A stretch of DNA of 64,000 nt from Triatoma infestans (lineage: Eukaryota > Arthropoda > Insecta > Hemiptera > Reduviidae), in contig JAAEAF010000104.1 of NCBI GenBank assembly GCA_011037195.1, forward strand, positions 274,001 to 338,000, in the 5' to 3' direction. The notes beneath the pieces were generated by a model. That model did not search any database, was not told the DNA's origin, and saw only the letters and a list, made by a program, of their open reading frames with translations. This document shows, piece by piece, positions 37,013 to 50,700 of this stretch. Each line of letters opens with the position of its first letter. Within the stretch, counting starts at the first letter, position 1. A program made the translations under genes and the position numbers.

Positions 37013-38350
37013 AGTTTATTACTTAAATTAGGCGTTTGTTTTTAAAATGCATAATTTCAATTTTTTTTTAAAACGCCTGCTGAATTAAACCTAAAACACC
37101 TCGAAATTTTAAAAGATTGCTCTTACCTGAAACTGGACTTAATGTACTGCTTCATAATAAACGGTCTAATTATTATTATATGCTAAACATGGCTTCGTTA
37201 GACCGAAACGTCCAATTGTAAAAATATAATCTGAAGGTAATTAATTTGTACTTCAATCTAGTAATTTTAGAACGATATTATTTTAAATAATATACGTTAT
37301 AGAATAAATTTATGACAAATCGTAATCACACTAAGCGTTATTCATTTCATTATCAAATTTGTCTTCTAGGAGCTGTTACATTTTTCAAAAATTGATTAAA
37401 AAAATGTTTATATGCACCAGCATTAGTTACAATTGTTTAACAGAAATGAAGCCTGTTCTTTTAATCTCACTAATTTTCAGGTAATATATATAATATATTT
37501 CAGGTTATATATATGCATATATTTAAGATTTAAAATGATTTTTTAATTGAAAAAACCGATTTTTTGTGTGTCAGAATATAAATATGTTGAAATTCATAAC
37601 AGTAAAATTTTAGTATATACATTCTCAATTCAATTATAAGTTAGGACAGCAAATACTCTTCTGGTCTGCGTTCGGGTTAGTAGTAAATAACTCTTCCATT
37701 GAATTAATTTATTTAGAAAAAGTAATAAGATATATTTATTCTTTTTTTTTTTTTTTAAATTTTAGTAAGTTGAAAGACAACCAGTTTTCTGTACTTATAT
37801 TATTGTATAGATAGCCACTATTATTTCTTATATTTTATCTCTCGCTACAGTTTCCTCAAAAGAGATAAAATAAGAAAGAACAGAGGATATTCACATAAAA
37901 AACAAAATAGATTTGCTCGTAGAGAATTAAAAAATGCGAAATTTTCGAATCAAATGTAAACAATGAAAAAATGTTTGAGGCGCTTTTTTGAAGTGTGGGG
38001 AAAATATATTAAAAGTAACAGTTGTAATTATAAGTTCTTAAAAAGCCCTCATAAAATTCTGTTGAAGTCAGCTATAGATAATTTTTTCCACGAGCACTTG
38101 TGAATATTAGGAATTTCATAAAAAAAACTATGGTCATACAAGTTTTGCAAATTTAAGAGCGAAAGAAGTTTTAGATAAATAATAAAGCTTTCTTATTAAT
38201 TCTTTATATCAGTTTTCTGCAATTTTCCTATCTCTTTCAAGTAAATTTCCTACTTGTTGAGCAGATTCTTTGAAAATATCTCTATAACCTGATCCGAGAA
38301 ATGATGGACTCAGCCTGATTTAATGGAATAAAATATGTGTAAGATAAAAA
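37013..38350. other. AT-rich intergenic sequence, no feature seen
   Basis: Between the CK2-beta and SMG7 3' ends. Long A and T runs and no recognisable frame. A short pair of AGGTAATATATATAATATAT-like repeats near 37480-37515 is simple sequence. Confidence 0.5.
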
Positions 38351-38639
38351 GAAGAAGAAAAATATCTTTATTTGCCCGACAGCTTATTTTCGCCTTACAA
38401 AATAAAAATAATACATAAAATGTACATTTAAACAACTGTTAATCGTTTAAGTCTGGAGTAGTCCTGTGGTAATTTTAATCGTCGTCGGGCGGTTTTTTGT
38501 CATGTTCAAATTGACTTATTGTTCAGTTTGATGGTTAAGTATGTTTCTCATCTGAAATTGGCTTTCTAACTGTCCACTAAGCATTTACTATTTTCCACGG
38601 TCAGATTAGCCCGTTGAAATCCGTTGGTTAGAGTGGGTA

Positions 38640-38965
38640 GTGGAGTGTTGCTTTGTAATTCGTTTGGTTGCTTTCCATAGCTCTGTACATTACGTGCATT
38701 TGTAGGTATTCCTTGTACTTGTCAATTCTTATCTGGCCTATTGTAATGCCCATTTTGTTTATCTCGTCAGTCTGTTATATAATGTTTTGGCTCTGGGCTT
38801 TTTGGCTGTAATTAGTTTGGTTGCTTGCCATAGCTCTGTAGTGTTACGCTCTTTTGTAGGCATTCCTTGTACTTTTCAATTCTTATCTAGCCTAATGTAA
38901 TGCCCATTTTGTTTATCTCGTCAGTCGGTTATATAATGTTTTGTGCTCTGGGTTTTAGTTAGTTG
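38640..38965. repeat. Tandem duplication, unit about 165 bp
   Basis: Two direct copies, about 38650-38805 and 38810-38965, share GGTTGCTTTCCATAGCTCTG / GGTTGCTTGCCATAGCTCTG, TAGGTATTCCTTGTACTT / TAGGCATTCCTTGTACTT and TAATGCCCATTTTGTTTATC. On minus each copy has an open stretch (EINKMGITIGQIRIDKYKEY) of no family I recognise. It could be part of an unknown element that starts near 38370. Confidence 0.8.
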
Positions 38966-40867
38966 CCACATTCTTCTTTTTGTTTTTGGTCGTGGATTAA
39001 CAACAGTACATGCCTAGGGATGTGGTCATATGTTCGTGGTCTTAGATCGTTGTGTATTTGGTACGTTGCATCGTAATGGTCTGGTAGATTGTGTAAGTTG
39101 TTCAATGGCCATGCCAATTTGATCTGTTGTCAGATGAGGGTTAATTTTGATTTGAGGGTTTTTCTTCACACAAATTTTTACTAAATGTTTGTCTTCAATT
39201 TTATATCAATTAAAGAATCTAAACTTAATAAAATCACTTGTTGAGGAAATCATACACTCCCCCTCCTCTAAAAGTTCTTTAAATGTACTTCTCAGAAAAA
39301 GGGATGTGTCTATATTCATAGTTAGTGTAACAAATTTAAGAAATATGTTTTTATATATAAAAGTGTAGAAAACAAATTCGGGATTTTGACAACATATTCA
39401 ATTCTAATTAATATTATTTAAATGATAGAATTCTATAATAAACTATAATAGCATTTTAGAGGAAAACAACATCCCGCCCTTCTCCCAAGAACCACCTTAA
39501 ATATTTTTCCGGTGAAATGTTTAAAATATAAGTTGCAGCTCTTTGTATGTGTAGTCGATATACCAAGTTTAAAGTAAACTGTTGACCCGTTTTCGATAAA
39601 ATCTTAGCTAACTGAAAAACTACAGTAGAATAGCACTTCCGGCCAACCAATTTGGAATATTGGCAACAAATTTATTTCTATTTAATATTATTTAGATGAT
39701 ACAATTATATAAGCTTCACAGACGATTTGGTTTATTTGTCAGATCTATCTGAGACGACAACTCTTCATAAGACGATTTTTCTTCCAGTAAGTTAGATTTG
39801 GGTAATGATGAAAAAAAAATTTCAATTAGAGTTTTTATGATTAATTGATGCTGATCGAAAAGTTTATCAGATCCCCAAATGATACAGAAATTGAATACCA
39901 AGTTTGGATTAGACTTTTTAACATATTGGCATGTAATCAAATCAGCTCGATCCAAAAGTCTTAACAAGTTAGATAATGATTTTAGAGGGAAACATCTGAA
40001 GTACTTTCATAGACATCTATTTCAGCCAGTTTTTTACTTACGAGCCTCGCATCGCAAACATTCTGCGCTCATCCTTGATAAATACAAATGCTTTGAAAAT
40101 GTCTATACCTGTAAGCTTACTAACCGGGGCGCAACTGAGTACTTAGTATACAAGTTTAAATAAAAGTTGGGGCCACTTTCGAGAAAATTGCGGAGAACTG
40201 AAAAACCATTCAGTACATTCAGCTGGTGGTAATTAAATTTCTTGCGATTTTTCATAATTGTGTTGTTTTGTTCCACACTCACATCCATCTAAAAAGCAGT
40301 TTATAAAGTTTTCATACTCAGGGCACCTCAAAGGAAACGTATTTCCCCAAGAAAACACAAAACGGATCGAAATTCTTTTTCTTATGGCATTAAAAGAAAG
40401 TAAGAAGCCCCAAACTTGATATTCCGTTTCAGCTATCATTTGAGTTTTCGGTCATAATCATTCACATTAATAAATTATTTTTTCAAAGAAGTTTCCTAGA
40501 AAACAGCTTTTGGGATTTTCTTTTTCTTCACAAATTTCTGTGTTATAAAGATCTAACACTGTTTTAATTTTTTTTTTATATTTCCCTGGCTTTTAATAAA
40601 TAAACATCAACGAAGGATCAGAAACGATGAAAAATAATTTATAATCAAATATATTATGTCAAGAGGTATTATTTTTGAACTTGAAACTATCAAGTTAGTG
40701 CTTGATGAGTTTCTTCAAATCTGTACCCTTTTTGAGTAGTTTATGCCCTCAATCCATCCACTCTTATGATAAAAAAAACTTTTTCCAATACCTGTTTTTA
40801 GTGTTCAATATTTTGAACTAATTTGGTTGAAATGAAGTATCTACACGAACATGGTGAATTTGCTCTG
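38966..40867. other. Intergenic sequence with weak repeat similarity
   Basis: Contains blocks such as AGCACTTCCGGCCAACCAAT (39630) and CAGGGCACCTCAAAGGAAAC (40320) that echo the GGAAGTA family at 11000 and 47555, but the match is loose. No protein-level signal. Confidence 0.35.
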
Positions 40868-40975
40868 ACGATAGATAAAAATCCGAACCCGGTCGGGAAC
40901 AAATAGAATATGCATGCAATGACGGATGAAATACCAGATGTTATCCAGCAATGCGGACCCATCCACATATTCAAT
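40868..40975 (+). repeat. Dispersed repeat, second copy of 27290-27425
   Basis: Shares GATAAAAATCCGAACCCGGT, AGATGTTATCCAGCAATGCG and GACCCATCCACATATT with the copy in CK2-beta intron 1. Same strand and same order of blocks. It is probably the tail of one transposon family. Confidence 0.55.
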
Positions 40976-41421
40976 AATATTGTTTTCTGGCTTTGCTTTA
41001 AAAATCATTTTCTCAGAAATGAAATAGCTTAAACGTGATATATAAATTAGCTAAATCAAAATACTGTTAGGTAAATCACAAAAGTCATTTCTCTCTAAGA
41101 AAGAATATGTTTATTTTAGGTCAACGTTTAATAAATAGTAATAATTAAAATTATGATACAAATATGAGAAATTTCAGTTGTTCAGTTATTCTTTCTCGCA
41201 CATATTTATTTTGCAAAATGTTTTACATTTCGAATAATTAGGACATTTGTTAATTAAGAATTCAAATACTCAAGAAAATAAAATATTCTCACCTATAATC
41301 TTGGGAAACATCTGCTTTTTAAAGCTTTTAGCTTAGAAATTACAAATAACATTACTCAAATTCAATAATGTTAATAATAATAAGAGAAGTATCCTTTAAC
41401 ATTATTAATAAAGATGCTTCA

Positions 41422-41442
41422 TTTATTAAGTAATTTTTTTAT
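41422..41442 (-). terminator. Candidate polyadenylation signals of SMG7
   Basis: Two AATAAA hexamers read on the minus strand, about 225-245 nt downstream of the SMG7 stop codon. Confidence 0.4.
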
Positions 41443-41666
41443 TAAATTAGCAACACAAGCGGGATAAAGTTCTCTGATTTTCAGGAACCAAAATCATTAA
41501 TATTAAAAAAAATGATTCACATATTAGGTTTTTACAAAATAAAAAGAATTTAACAATTCACTTAGAATGAATTCATTCTGAAAAACTCCCTGAATGCTTA
41601 AAGAACATTTTTAAGAGTTATATATCAATGCAATAGTTGTCACCCCATTTGCACTAAGAAAAATCA

Positions 41667-44600
41667 TCACGTATCATTCTGTGATGTATTCCTCAGTTGT
41701 TTTTGTTGTTCAAGAAGACGTTCCAAAGGAGATGGTCCGGGCCCAGACCATAAAGACTGAAAAAAGAAAAGAAAGAATGTGATCAAATAAGGTTGATTTC
41801 GTTTCTGAAATTTTAAATACGAGAAATAAACTGATTTAAGAGTAGGTCTGCATTTGCCAAAGTAAAGATACTCTGGTTAGGTTTAATCATTTATATTATA
41901 ATATATTTATATCAACTTTATTTAACATCAAACCTGATGACCAATGACAGGATTTGTTGAAGAATGGAGCATGCTAGACAGCGTTTGTGTTTCATTGCCA
42001 CTAAATAAGGAATATGTGCCTTCCTAAAACATAAATACAAAGTAAACCAATTTTTTATTGAATTGTAGGAATTAATTTACTTGGTGTATGTACAATTAAA
42101 TAATTACAAATTTGATCTATCTGATCAGAATTAAATGGAAGTGAATATAATATAAACAACAAGAATCCAAATAATGTCAATGTCAAGAGAATTAACCAAG
42201 AAAAGAAAATAATGAACGGGGATCTCCATAACATTTTGTAATTACTGAAGACATCTGTTCAAATTGGACAGCTTTGTTCTACAAAAATGAAGAATGAAAA
42301 TGGGAAAATTAAATCATAATTATAATAAGATGTTTATATGGCAATGGTCAGAGGAGTTTTTAAAGAAAAAAAATTCTTTGTTGCGGGTAAAATTCTACGT
42401 TTCGGGTACCATTGGTGCCCTTCTTCAAAACTTATTGGAGGAAGGTACATTATAGAACAGTATAAGTAGTAAAGAAAAAGTGCACAGATTTATTAAAAAT
42501 AAAAGAAAAATTTATTAACAGAACAGATTGAGCATGAGATATTAAAAACCAATTTAAATAATAATTGTGTTTAATTTGTAAAGGGCGAATAAGAATATGA
42601 ATAAGAGATTTCATCAGATTTATCTTTTAACTGTCAATCTTTTTGTTTTTTTTCTCTGTCGACCCACTTGAATATATTTTATGTATTCGTTGTTTCAAGG
42701 TCAATAGACTAAACTTCAGGGTCTATTCGTTGGAAGAAAAGATTTATCTTTTAAATATTATTCAAAATATCGGCATTAATTTTACTTACTTGACTCGACA
42801 ACGGGACGTTAGTATTCACTCCAGCCCAAGTTGAAATTTCATCTCGAGAAGAACTGCAAATAAATAAATACAAATATAAATAGTCAATAAAACAAGTTTT
42901 ATATATATATATATATAATTCATATTGTTTATATATTTTACATATATATTGTTTATAATTCATATATATATATATATGAATAGCTCGTTTTTTTTTGTTT
43001 AATAATTTAAGGCGCGTCAACATCTATGGTCATTGGCGACGGAGCCTTGTCAGTGCACTGCCTGCCTACGGACAGTGTTCTCTCGTTACAGACAACACTG
43101 TCCATCGCCGGACAGTGAGCTGCAGAGGCTCCTAGAAAGAAAAAATCTAAGGGTAGCCCAGCTGGACTCGAACCGGGTCCTCCGCGTGGGAGTCCAGTAC
43201 GCTAACCACTTAGTATTCCCTTCCCTATAGCTCATGTTAAACAATCTTCAAATAAACTATGAACGCAAAGAATAAGAAAAAAAACATCTGGTTTGAAACA
43301 TTTAACTGCAATTCTCACAATTCTAACTCACAAATTTTACTAAATGTTTAGTTATCACTATGTGGAAATAGTAGAATATTATAGCATGCTTCTCAATCTT
43401 TTTGTTTTTTTCCTTATCGACCCAGTTGAATATATTTTATGTATTCATTGTTTCAAGGTCAATAGACCAAACTTCAGGGTCTATTCGTTGGATTTAAAAA
43501 AAAAAGTCTAGTGGATATCTGATGGAAATACTTCCTAAGTTTACAAGGAACCAGAAACCCACTGCCTCAAAGTGACTATTACACTATGAGAGTAATCACC
43601 CATTACATATGAAAACAAATGTGACCCAGAACTTCATCCATAGGGTTATCAGTTATACCCAAATAGAATTCAAAACAGAAAACAGAGAAAATTTTAAAAT
43701 GAATGAGCATTCCCGGACAAAAGAAAGACAAACGACACCCACAAGAACAAAATACAGTAGTACACAGAATTCCTTGTAACGGATGCCATAAAAAGATTAT
43801 TTTGGATTTGTATCTAATCATTTGGATACCAAACTGAATGAACACTTAAAAGACTTGAGTTCACGAGTGAACCAATACCTCACAAGCCCAACATGTCCAC
43901 CAGATACAACACAACTTTAATTTCTCAGCCATAAAATAGTTGACAAGGGCACCAACGTACGACAGCTCCGCATTAAAGAGGTCCTTTACATCAACAAAAA
44001 ATTTTATACCAATAAGGTATAAAATTGGAAGGGTTGCATTTTTACAACCCTCATAAAGGGTTGCTAACCGCCTCTGAACTCCAGGAAGCGTCCAAGTCCA
44101 ATACTCTCATTCGCATTGTTCAAGCTGCAAGACGTTCGGGAGCTGCAGTAGCATAATCGACTAGTGCGCAGCTACATCTTTTTCTGGACGATCATTATAT
44201 GTTTCGCGTCGGCGGTAGACTGTCTTCTGCCCCTCTCCTTTATGGCTTCGTCATTTGTGTTGCTTCTGAAGAAGCACCATCTGCCCACGCCCGCGCTCGT
44301 CGCTGTGCGCTAGCCACACGCTACCAACGCAGACATTAATGGATATTGGACGGGATGGATAGTGGCACAACGTGGTGAACCACCACCTCAGCCGATGCAA
44401 CAAATGCTACATGGCTAAGCCTACCTGTTACCCAATTCTTACGTAATCCTTCACCATCACCGGTGTGAACTTCTTCGCAGGCAGGACTTCTTCCACCGTA
44501 TTCGTCAACTATCGTCAAACTATTCTGCTCCCAATAAGAGTCATCACTGAAGCAGAGTCTTCAGGGTAGGCGGCATGTTTAGTCATTCGCTGCCTAGGAA

Positions 44601-47600
44601 ACCAAACCGTTTATTTGGCTGCATGTCTTACAACCAACTTTTCCCACATTGTGTGACATGTTGGTGACATCTTACCTTCACTCCTCACGGCTTCTCTAAC
44701 TTACTGGTGAATTAGCCCCCTTTTTTTTATTTGCACCTGTTGTAAGTATTAAATACTACACGCTTCTGTTTACGGAGACGTTTGTAATTAACATGCGGTT
44801 TGCGGTTCGATATAGTTTACCATAATTATTATATCTTCGCTTCTGTTAAATTCTGTTTCTCACACTTCTTAGCACATAAGTACTTATATAACCATCTTTT
44901 AGCTCAACTCAAACAGTTGTTTCTCAATGTTCTAAAATTAGAGTTCTATAAATCCTTGCCGAAATCCAGTTACCCAAATCTGATATTACCCAGAAGTTAG
45001 TGCTATATTTACTTCATCCTATATGTATGTAAAAGGTATTTTCTTCAATGAAACTTCGGACGAATTGCATTAGAAAAGAAGTGAGACGGATAAGCATTTA
45101 ACTTCATTTCTGAAGATCACGCATCCTAGTTTGAACCCGATTATAAATATCTTTTAGACATGCATCATTTCTAGTTTCACTCATTACATTCCCTTTCATA
45201 ATCTTTCAATTTTTTATACAGCATAGTATTCCAAGAATTTGGTTAAATTACCATTGTTTTTTTTAATAAATTATATAGGCCACCCCAAATTTTTTTTTAC
45301 TTGGCACCTTACTAAAAAATTTTGCCCATCACTGACCGAAATCTTCGTCTAGGATCCTTAAAACGATCATCAGATCAGATTTGAGTTTTTTGTTTTGGAA
45401 TTATTCTACTCGCATACACTCACACTCAATTGAATTGCAAATAGAAAGTTGTAGTTTAAAATTTTTAGGATAGCCCCAGACATAATCGATAAATTGATGT
45501 TTCCTTGCAATTTAACTTGATTTAACTCTTTTCCTTGCATTAACTTGTTTATGTGACAGAGATCTGTGAAAAGTGAAAAGTCATCCATACAAACATGCAA
45601 AATATTCTTTTACCCATGATATAAATACAAAAATACATAAACAAATGTTATATATATCTCATGTTAAGAAATTTTCTTATATTACCGCGTCCTCCACAGT
45701 AGAACAAGAAAGTAAAAGAAATTTCTAACGGATTGTTTGTTTATAACTGTACACACTCTCAAAAACGTTACTTAGTTCCCCATCCCTATCTTCCCTATCT
45801 CTATAGTGTGTCTCACTAGTGTGGGCCAATTTGTTAATAACTTCTTTACGGATGTCGAAACTGCAAAGCTGTTTAGGACCTATCTTTCATGTTGCATTTT
45901 TGCACAGTTTCCTCTGATAGTTTAATTTCAACCCTATAAGGCTCATATCGGCTTTTAGAAAAAAAGAAAAGAAAGGAAAACGTTGTTTAGAGAAAATGTG
46001 ATAGATCAAAAATATCTCCTCGCAGTAATAAATCATTTGGTAAATGCGAGGGCTTCCCCTTTCGATTAAGTCTGTATTAATCCCAGGCTACTTTCACAAT
46101 TAAGGCCTTTCATTACCTCAGGGTTGGTAGGTTCAATGGTAAAAACTTTATCGTTAAGGATCCCAAAATAGCGGAGGGTCACCGAGCCTATCTCTTCTTA
46201 TCCACTTATTCCCTAACATTGAATTAATTCTTATTAGAGGGCAGGATACAAAATTTAAAAAAAAAAACTAAAGATATTGAAAAATTTTAAGTTTAAAAAC
46301 ATAGAATCAATTACAATTTTTCTGTATAATCTTTTGAGTTTTCCATGATTTTCTTGAAAAATGATTCTATCGATTACATTATATTAACTACATACACACA
46401 GATCCATATAGATCTTTTGCTTGTATATTTTCCAAGGAAATAATTTTGGGAATTCACTAAGTGTAGGTTGTATGGGTGCTTCTAACAGAGTTCTTTGTTG
46501 AAAATAACATTAAAGTTATTGTTTTTGTTAATGTTATTGTTAACATTAAAGAGTAAAGTTTTTGTTTTCTGTCTTAAAAAAAGTTCACAATTAAAATCAT
46601 GAATACATACCCTGGAGGCCACCAATCTACTGGTGATTTATTTTCTTGCCATTCCACGTTTCCACTATTTTCGGACTCTTTATCCTGAAAGAAATGATTA
46701 ATAAACGAATATCAATTCAAATATATATGCTGGAATAAAAATTAGATCTAAACTTACCTGGAAATTAGATCGGTTTAATAGAGACTGAAGGGCAACATTC
46801 TGACGGCTCCTTGATTTCCAAGCATCATAAAAGGTACCTGCAATAAAAATAAAAAAAAAATTCTATAATTTACTACTTTTATTAATACCTGTAACTATTT
46901 TAACTTCCTGTTTTTTTTTTTTTCTATAAACTCTGTTTTATTATTATGGTTAACGTGTGCAGTATTATTATTATTATTTTTTTTTTAATTTAGGGCGCAT
47001 CAACATCTATGGTCATTGGCGCCCGGAGCCATCTCAGTGCACTGCGGCCTCCGGACAGTGTTCTCTCGTTACAGACAACACTGTCCATCACCAGGCAGTG
47101 AGCTGTAGAGGCTCCTAGAAAGAAAAACTCTAAGGGTGGCAAAGCTGGACTCGAACCCATGTCCTCCGCGTGGCAGACCAGCATGCTAACCACTTAGCTA
47201 TTCCCTTCCCTGTGTGCAGTATTATTATCATTATTATTATTTTAAATTAAGGCGTGTCAACATCTATGGTCATTGGCGCCCGGAGCCTATTCAGTGCACT
47301 GCCGGCCTCCGGACAGTGTTCTTTCGTTACAGACAACATCGTCCATCGCCGGAATTAATAGTGCTTCCATACATTTATTATCCCCAATTTCTAAATGTTA
47401 TGGCACCAGGAAGTCAAAAAATTATGTGATATATTTTTTTCTGGAGAAAAAATGGGTTGAAAATCTTAATGCCAATTTCTATATCCTAGTGACTTAAAAA
47501 CGCTAAATTACGAGAATATCTTACTGACACAGCTTCTTTTAACTTTTTCTCTTTTGCTGTAAGAGGAAGTACTGCATCATGTAAAATTTTGGAAATTGCT

Positions 47601-47671
47601 TTTCATCGGAAATACATATTTTAAGGTCTCCTTAGTCGAAAAAATGTTTTTAGCGTAATGGTTTAATTGTT

Positions 47672-47706
<35 letters not shown>

Positions 47707-50700
47707 ACAAAATATCTCATAAACTTGATATTCCGTTTAAATACCACGGCTCATGATACAAAAGTTTGGTTCAAAATCGATCTTTACTGATTTTTTTTTT
47801 TTTCAGTTTTTGTGAACTTTCTCGTAAATGACTCCAACAAACTTCGAACCGGATGCTAACTATGCACTTCCAAAGTGCAAAAACCTATCACTTCTATTTG
47901 AAATAGTTTTCCAGGAAAACTCATTTTTGAAGGGTTTTGGGGGAACTGTAACGTTAAATTTTCCTGTAAAGTGCTGGATCGATTTTTTGTTAAGATACAT
48001 TAAAAGCATTGCTGAAATTCCAAATATGAAGAAAATCTGTTAATCAGAACTGCAATTTTCTAAAGTCGGAGTGGAGACGATTTCGATTGTTGAAAACAGA
48101 GGCACTTATTTAATCTGTATCCCCACTATCATTTAACGAGTAATTGTAAAGAGCAAGTAAATGTGTAAAATTCCATAATGTTTAAGAAAATTTATCAATA
48201 AATGTATTTAAAATGCAATAGGAGAAATTCATGTATATGTTTCACACCGGCCTCAAAAATCACCGCGAATCGAAGACTCGGTCAGGCAACTCTCCGTTCA
48301 CGTCGTGAGGACCGAACAACCCATTCCTTGGTGAGGAGCTAACTGGGCTCTGGCGGGCATAGCTAGAAACCCCTCACTCGCAAACATCCTAGCCATACAT
48401 ATTCAGGACATCCTAGCTACAGAACAATTACACGTACCCACACACAACACTTGTACACTACGCGCATTCAGACGTTTTGTTATAACTGAGCCCAATCCAA
48501 GGCGATATGTATTCCGTGCCAGGGGACGAATGGTATAGGTGTGTGTAGGGGGGGGGGGCGAACGGAGCCTTCGGGCCACCACACGAACCAATACTCAATA
48601 CTGATACGAACAAGATTATAACAAAATCCAAAGAGGCGAATCACAGGCGCTAGGTCAAATGCGCACTTGAGTCGTAATCACTTGTGCTGATAAACAAGTG
48701 CTAAGTGGATAACGGAAACTGTTCCAAAGCTCAAAACTTGGAAGGGAGCGATCCTTCTAACTCTTTTAGGGGAGGACATATCAAGTTCTGAAACGTGTGA
48801 GATATTCATCCCCAACGAAAGAAGAAAAAAGCTACTATTTTAGAACTAAGTAACCAAGAGCTAAATACCAGGTTGTGGAAAACCTGTCGTTGTCTACCTA
48901 TGGGGCTCAATATGTCACCGTTTTTTGGCTAAGAGCAACTAAATTTTAGTGCAAGACCCCAAAAAACAAAAGCTCAGAAGAAGCAAAGGGTTGGAGAAGG
49001 AGGAAGAATCGCTGAATGCCTTGAGAGTTATAAATCAGATTTGCCAGAGCCATGACTGGGAGGCCTGGAGGGGGAGACTGAGGCGCTCCAGGAGGCCTGG
49101 GCAGGCTTGCCCTTTAGGGAAGTGCAGAAAATGGGTGAAGCGGACGGAAAGGAGGGACCTCCCATGGGTGGCTCTACCTGAGAAAGCGGAGGATTGCCCT
49201 TCAGATGTGATGGCCAGAGACAGCTGCTGATCTCTGCGGAAGCGAAGGGAACGTTCCGCCCACTCTGAATGGCTCTTAGTTAGCTCAGCGTACTTTCCCG
49301 GTGATGAAGTATGTCCTCCTCTTCTGCTAAGTCGCATATAGTAAGAAGGAATTTTAATTAATATTGGGGTGTGACGCCAATGCGCATAATACTTCTAGGG
49401 AAGCACCGACACCAATCAAAGAGGTAAGTTCAAGAGGGTTGCATGCAGCTAATACAGAGTAGGAATCACTTTTATGACTGCGAAGAAGAGGAGGGAGGTG
49501 TTAGATTTAACACTTGCTAAGCTGCATGTCAAATAACATAACAAACTGGCATGTATCAAAGGAACCGCCATGCTCTTAGCATAAAACAGACGGGACATGA
49601 GTGAGTGCTCTGAGTGGTAGGTGCTTTCAAGGATCACCAGGAGTCTCTCTCCCGAGTCCAAAGTCTAATTAAACAGAAAGGACGGGAGAGAAAACTCTAA
49701 CTTGTGGGTGCCAAAATAGACCCATAGTGGCTGTGTAGCCAACAACCCCAGACTCTAATCTATTACACACTAGATTTTATTTACTGCACAATATTTTTGC
49801 GACAGATGTATCCTGAATATATATTCTGGATTTTATTTCTTTTCTAAGAGAAATTCAGACGAAATTTAAACAAATTTCAGATACCATCTTTCTTCTCTGG
49901 CTGGCTCTACAACTCTTGAAGGATCTTGGCCTCCTCTATCTTAACTGCCTACTCCGCCCTGCAAGTAGCTGTTGCATGCAGCTGCTTGGGGAGTAGCGTC
50001 CCCAAGCTTAGTACACCATGCACAATCATCAGAACAGTACCCTTACACGTACTCGCACATTTTTCTTCTGTCTCTAACACACCCACACACACACACCAGC
50101 AACGGTACATTACATACATCCCACTCAATCAACTAAGGCTAGTCAGTACACACCTTAGGGCTACCGTCCCTAAGGCTAACGCGTAGGCTAAGGGAGTAAA
50201 CCCCGACAAAAAATCCTAGGCCCTCCAAAGTAGCGGAGGTTGAGCGTAGGGCCGACAACCCTACCTTGTAAAAAAAAAACAAAAGTTACGAATCCTTCAA
50301 ATACCATAAATTTTATAAATCATTACCTGTACTGTTGGAAGTTGTCTTTGAGTTATTCGATATTTCAGAGGACCCTGGTAAAGTATGATAAAATTGGGCA
50401 ACTTCAAATAAACCACTCTCACTAAAAAAATAAAATTAGCAAATCAGTAAAAGTTAAAGAAAATGGTAGGATGTATTGAGAAAAATACATGAAATACATT
50501 TTAAACTACATAAAGACAAATAATACCCTGGTCCTATTTGACCAGTTTACGAAAAATGAAATAAAAAGAAATGACATTAGGTAAGTGATAATTGAGAATA
50601 AATAAACGAATAGATTAATGAATTTAACTAATAAATACAAATATTCTATTAAAAAGATTATTAATTTATTCTTAAAAATATTAATGAAAAAAAATTATTA

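Larger units (their letters stand above)
42627..43494. repeat. Pair of about 110-bp direct repeats flanking an SMG7 exon
   Basis: Copies 42627-42740 and 43389-43494 share TCAATCTTTTTGTTTTTTT, GAATATATTTTATGTATTC and CAAACTTCAGGGTCTATTCG-type blocks at high identity. SMG7 exon 42853-42790 and a SINE lie between them. The source could be a mobile element or a local duplication. Confidence 0.8.

Noticed and set aside
48949..49337. Overlapping open frames on both strands in the GC-richer block
   Set aside because: No recognisable domain, no splice context, and position next to a LINE 3' tail make a host gene unlikely.
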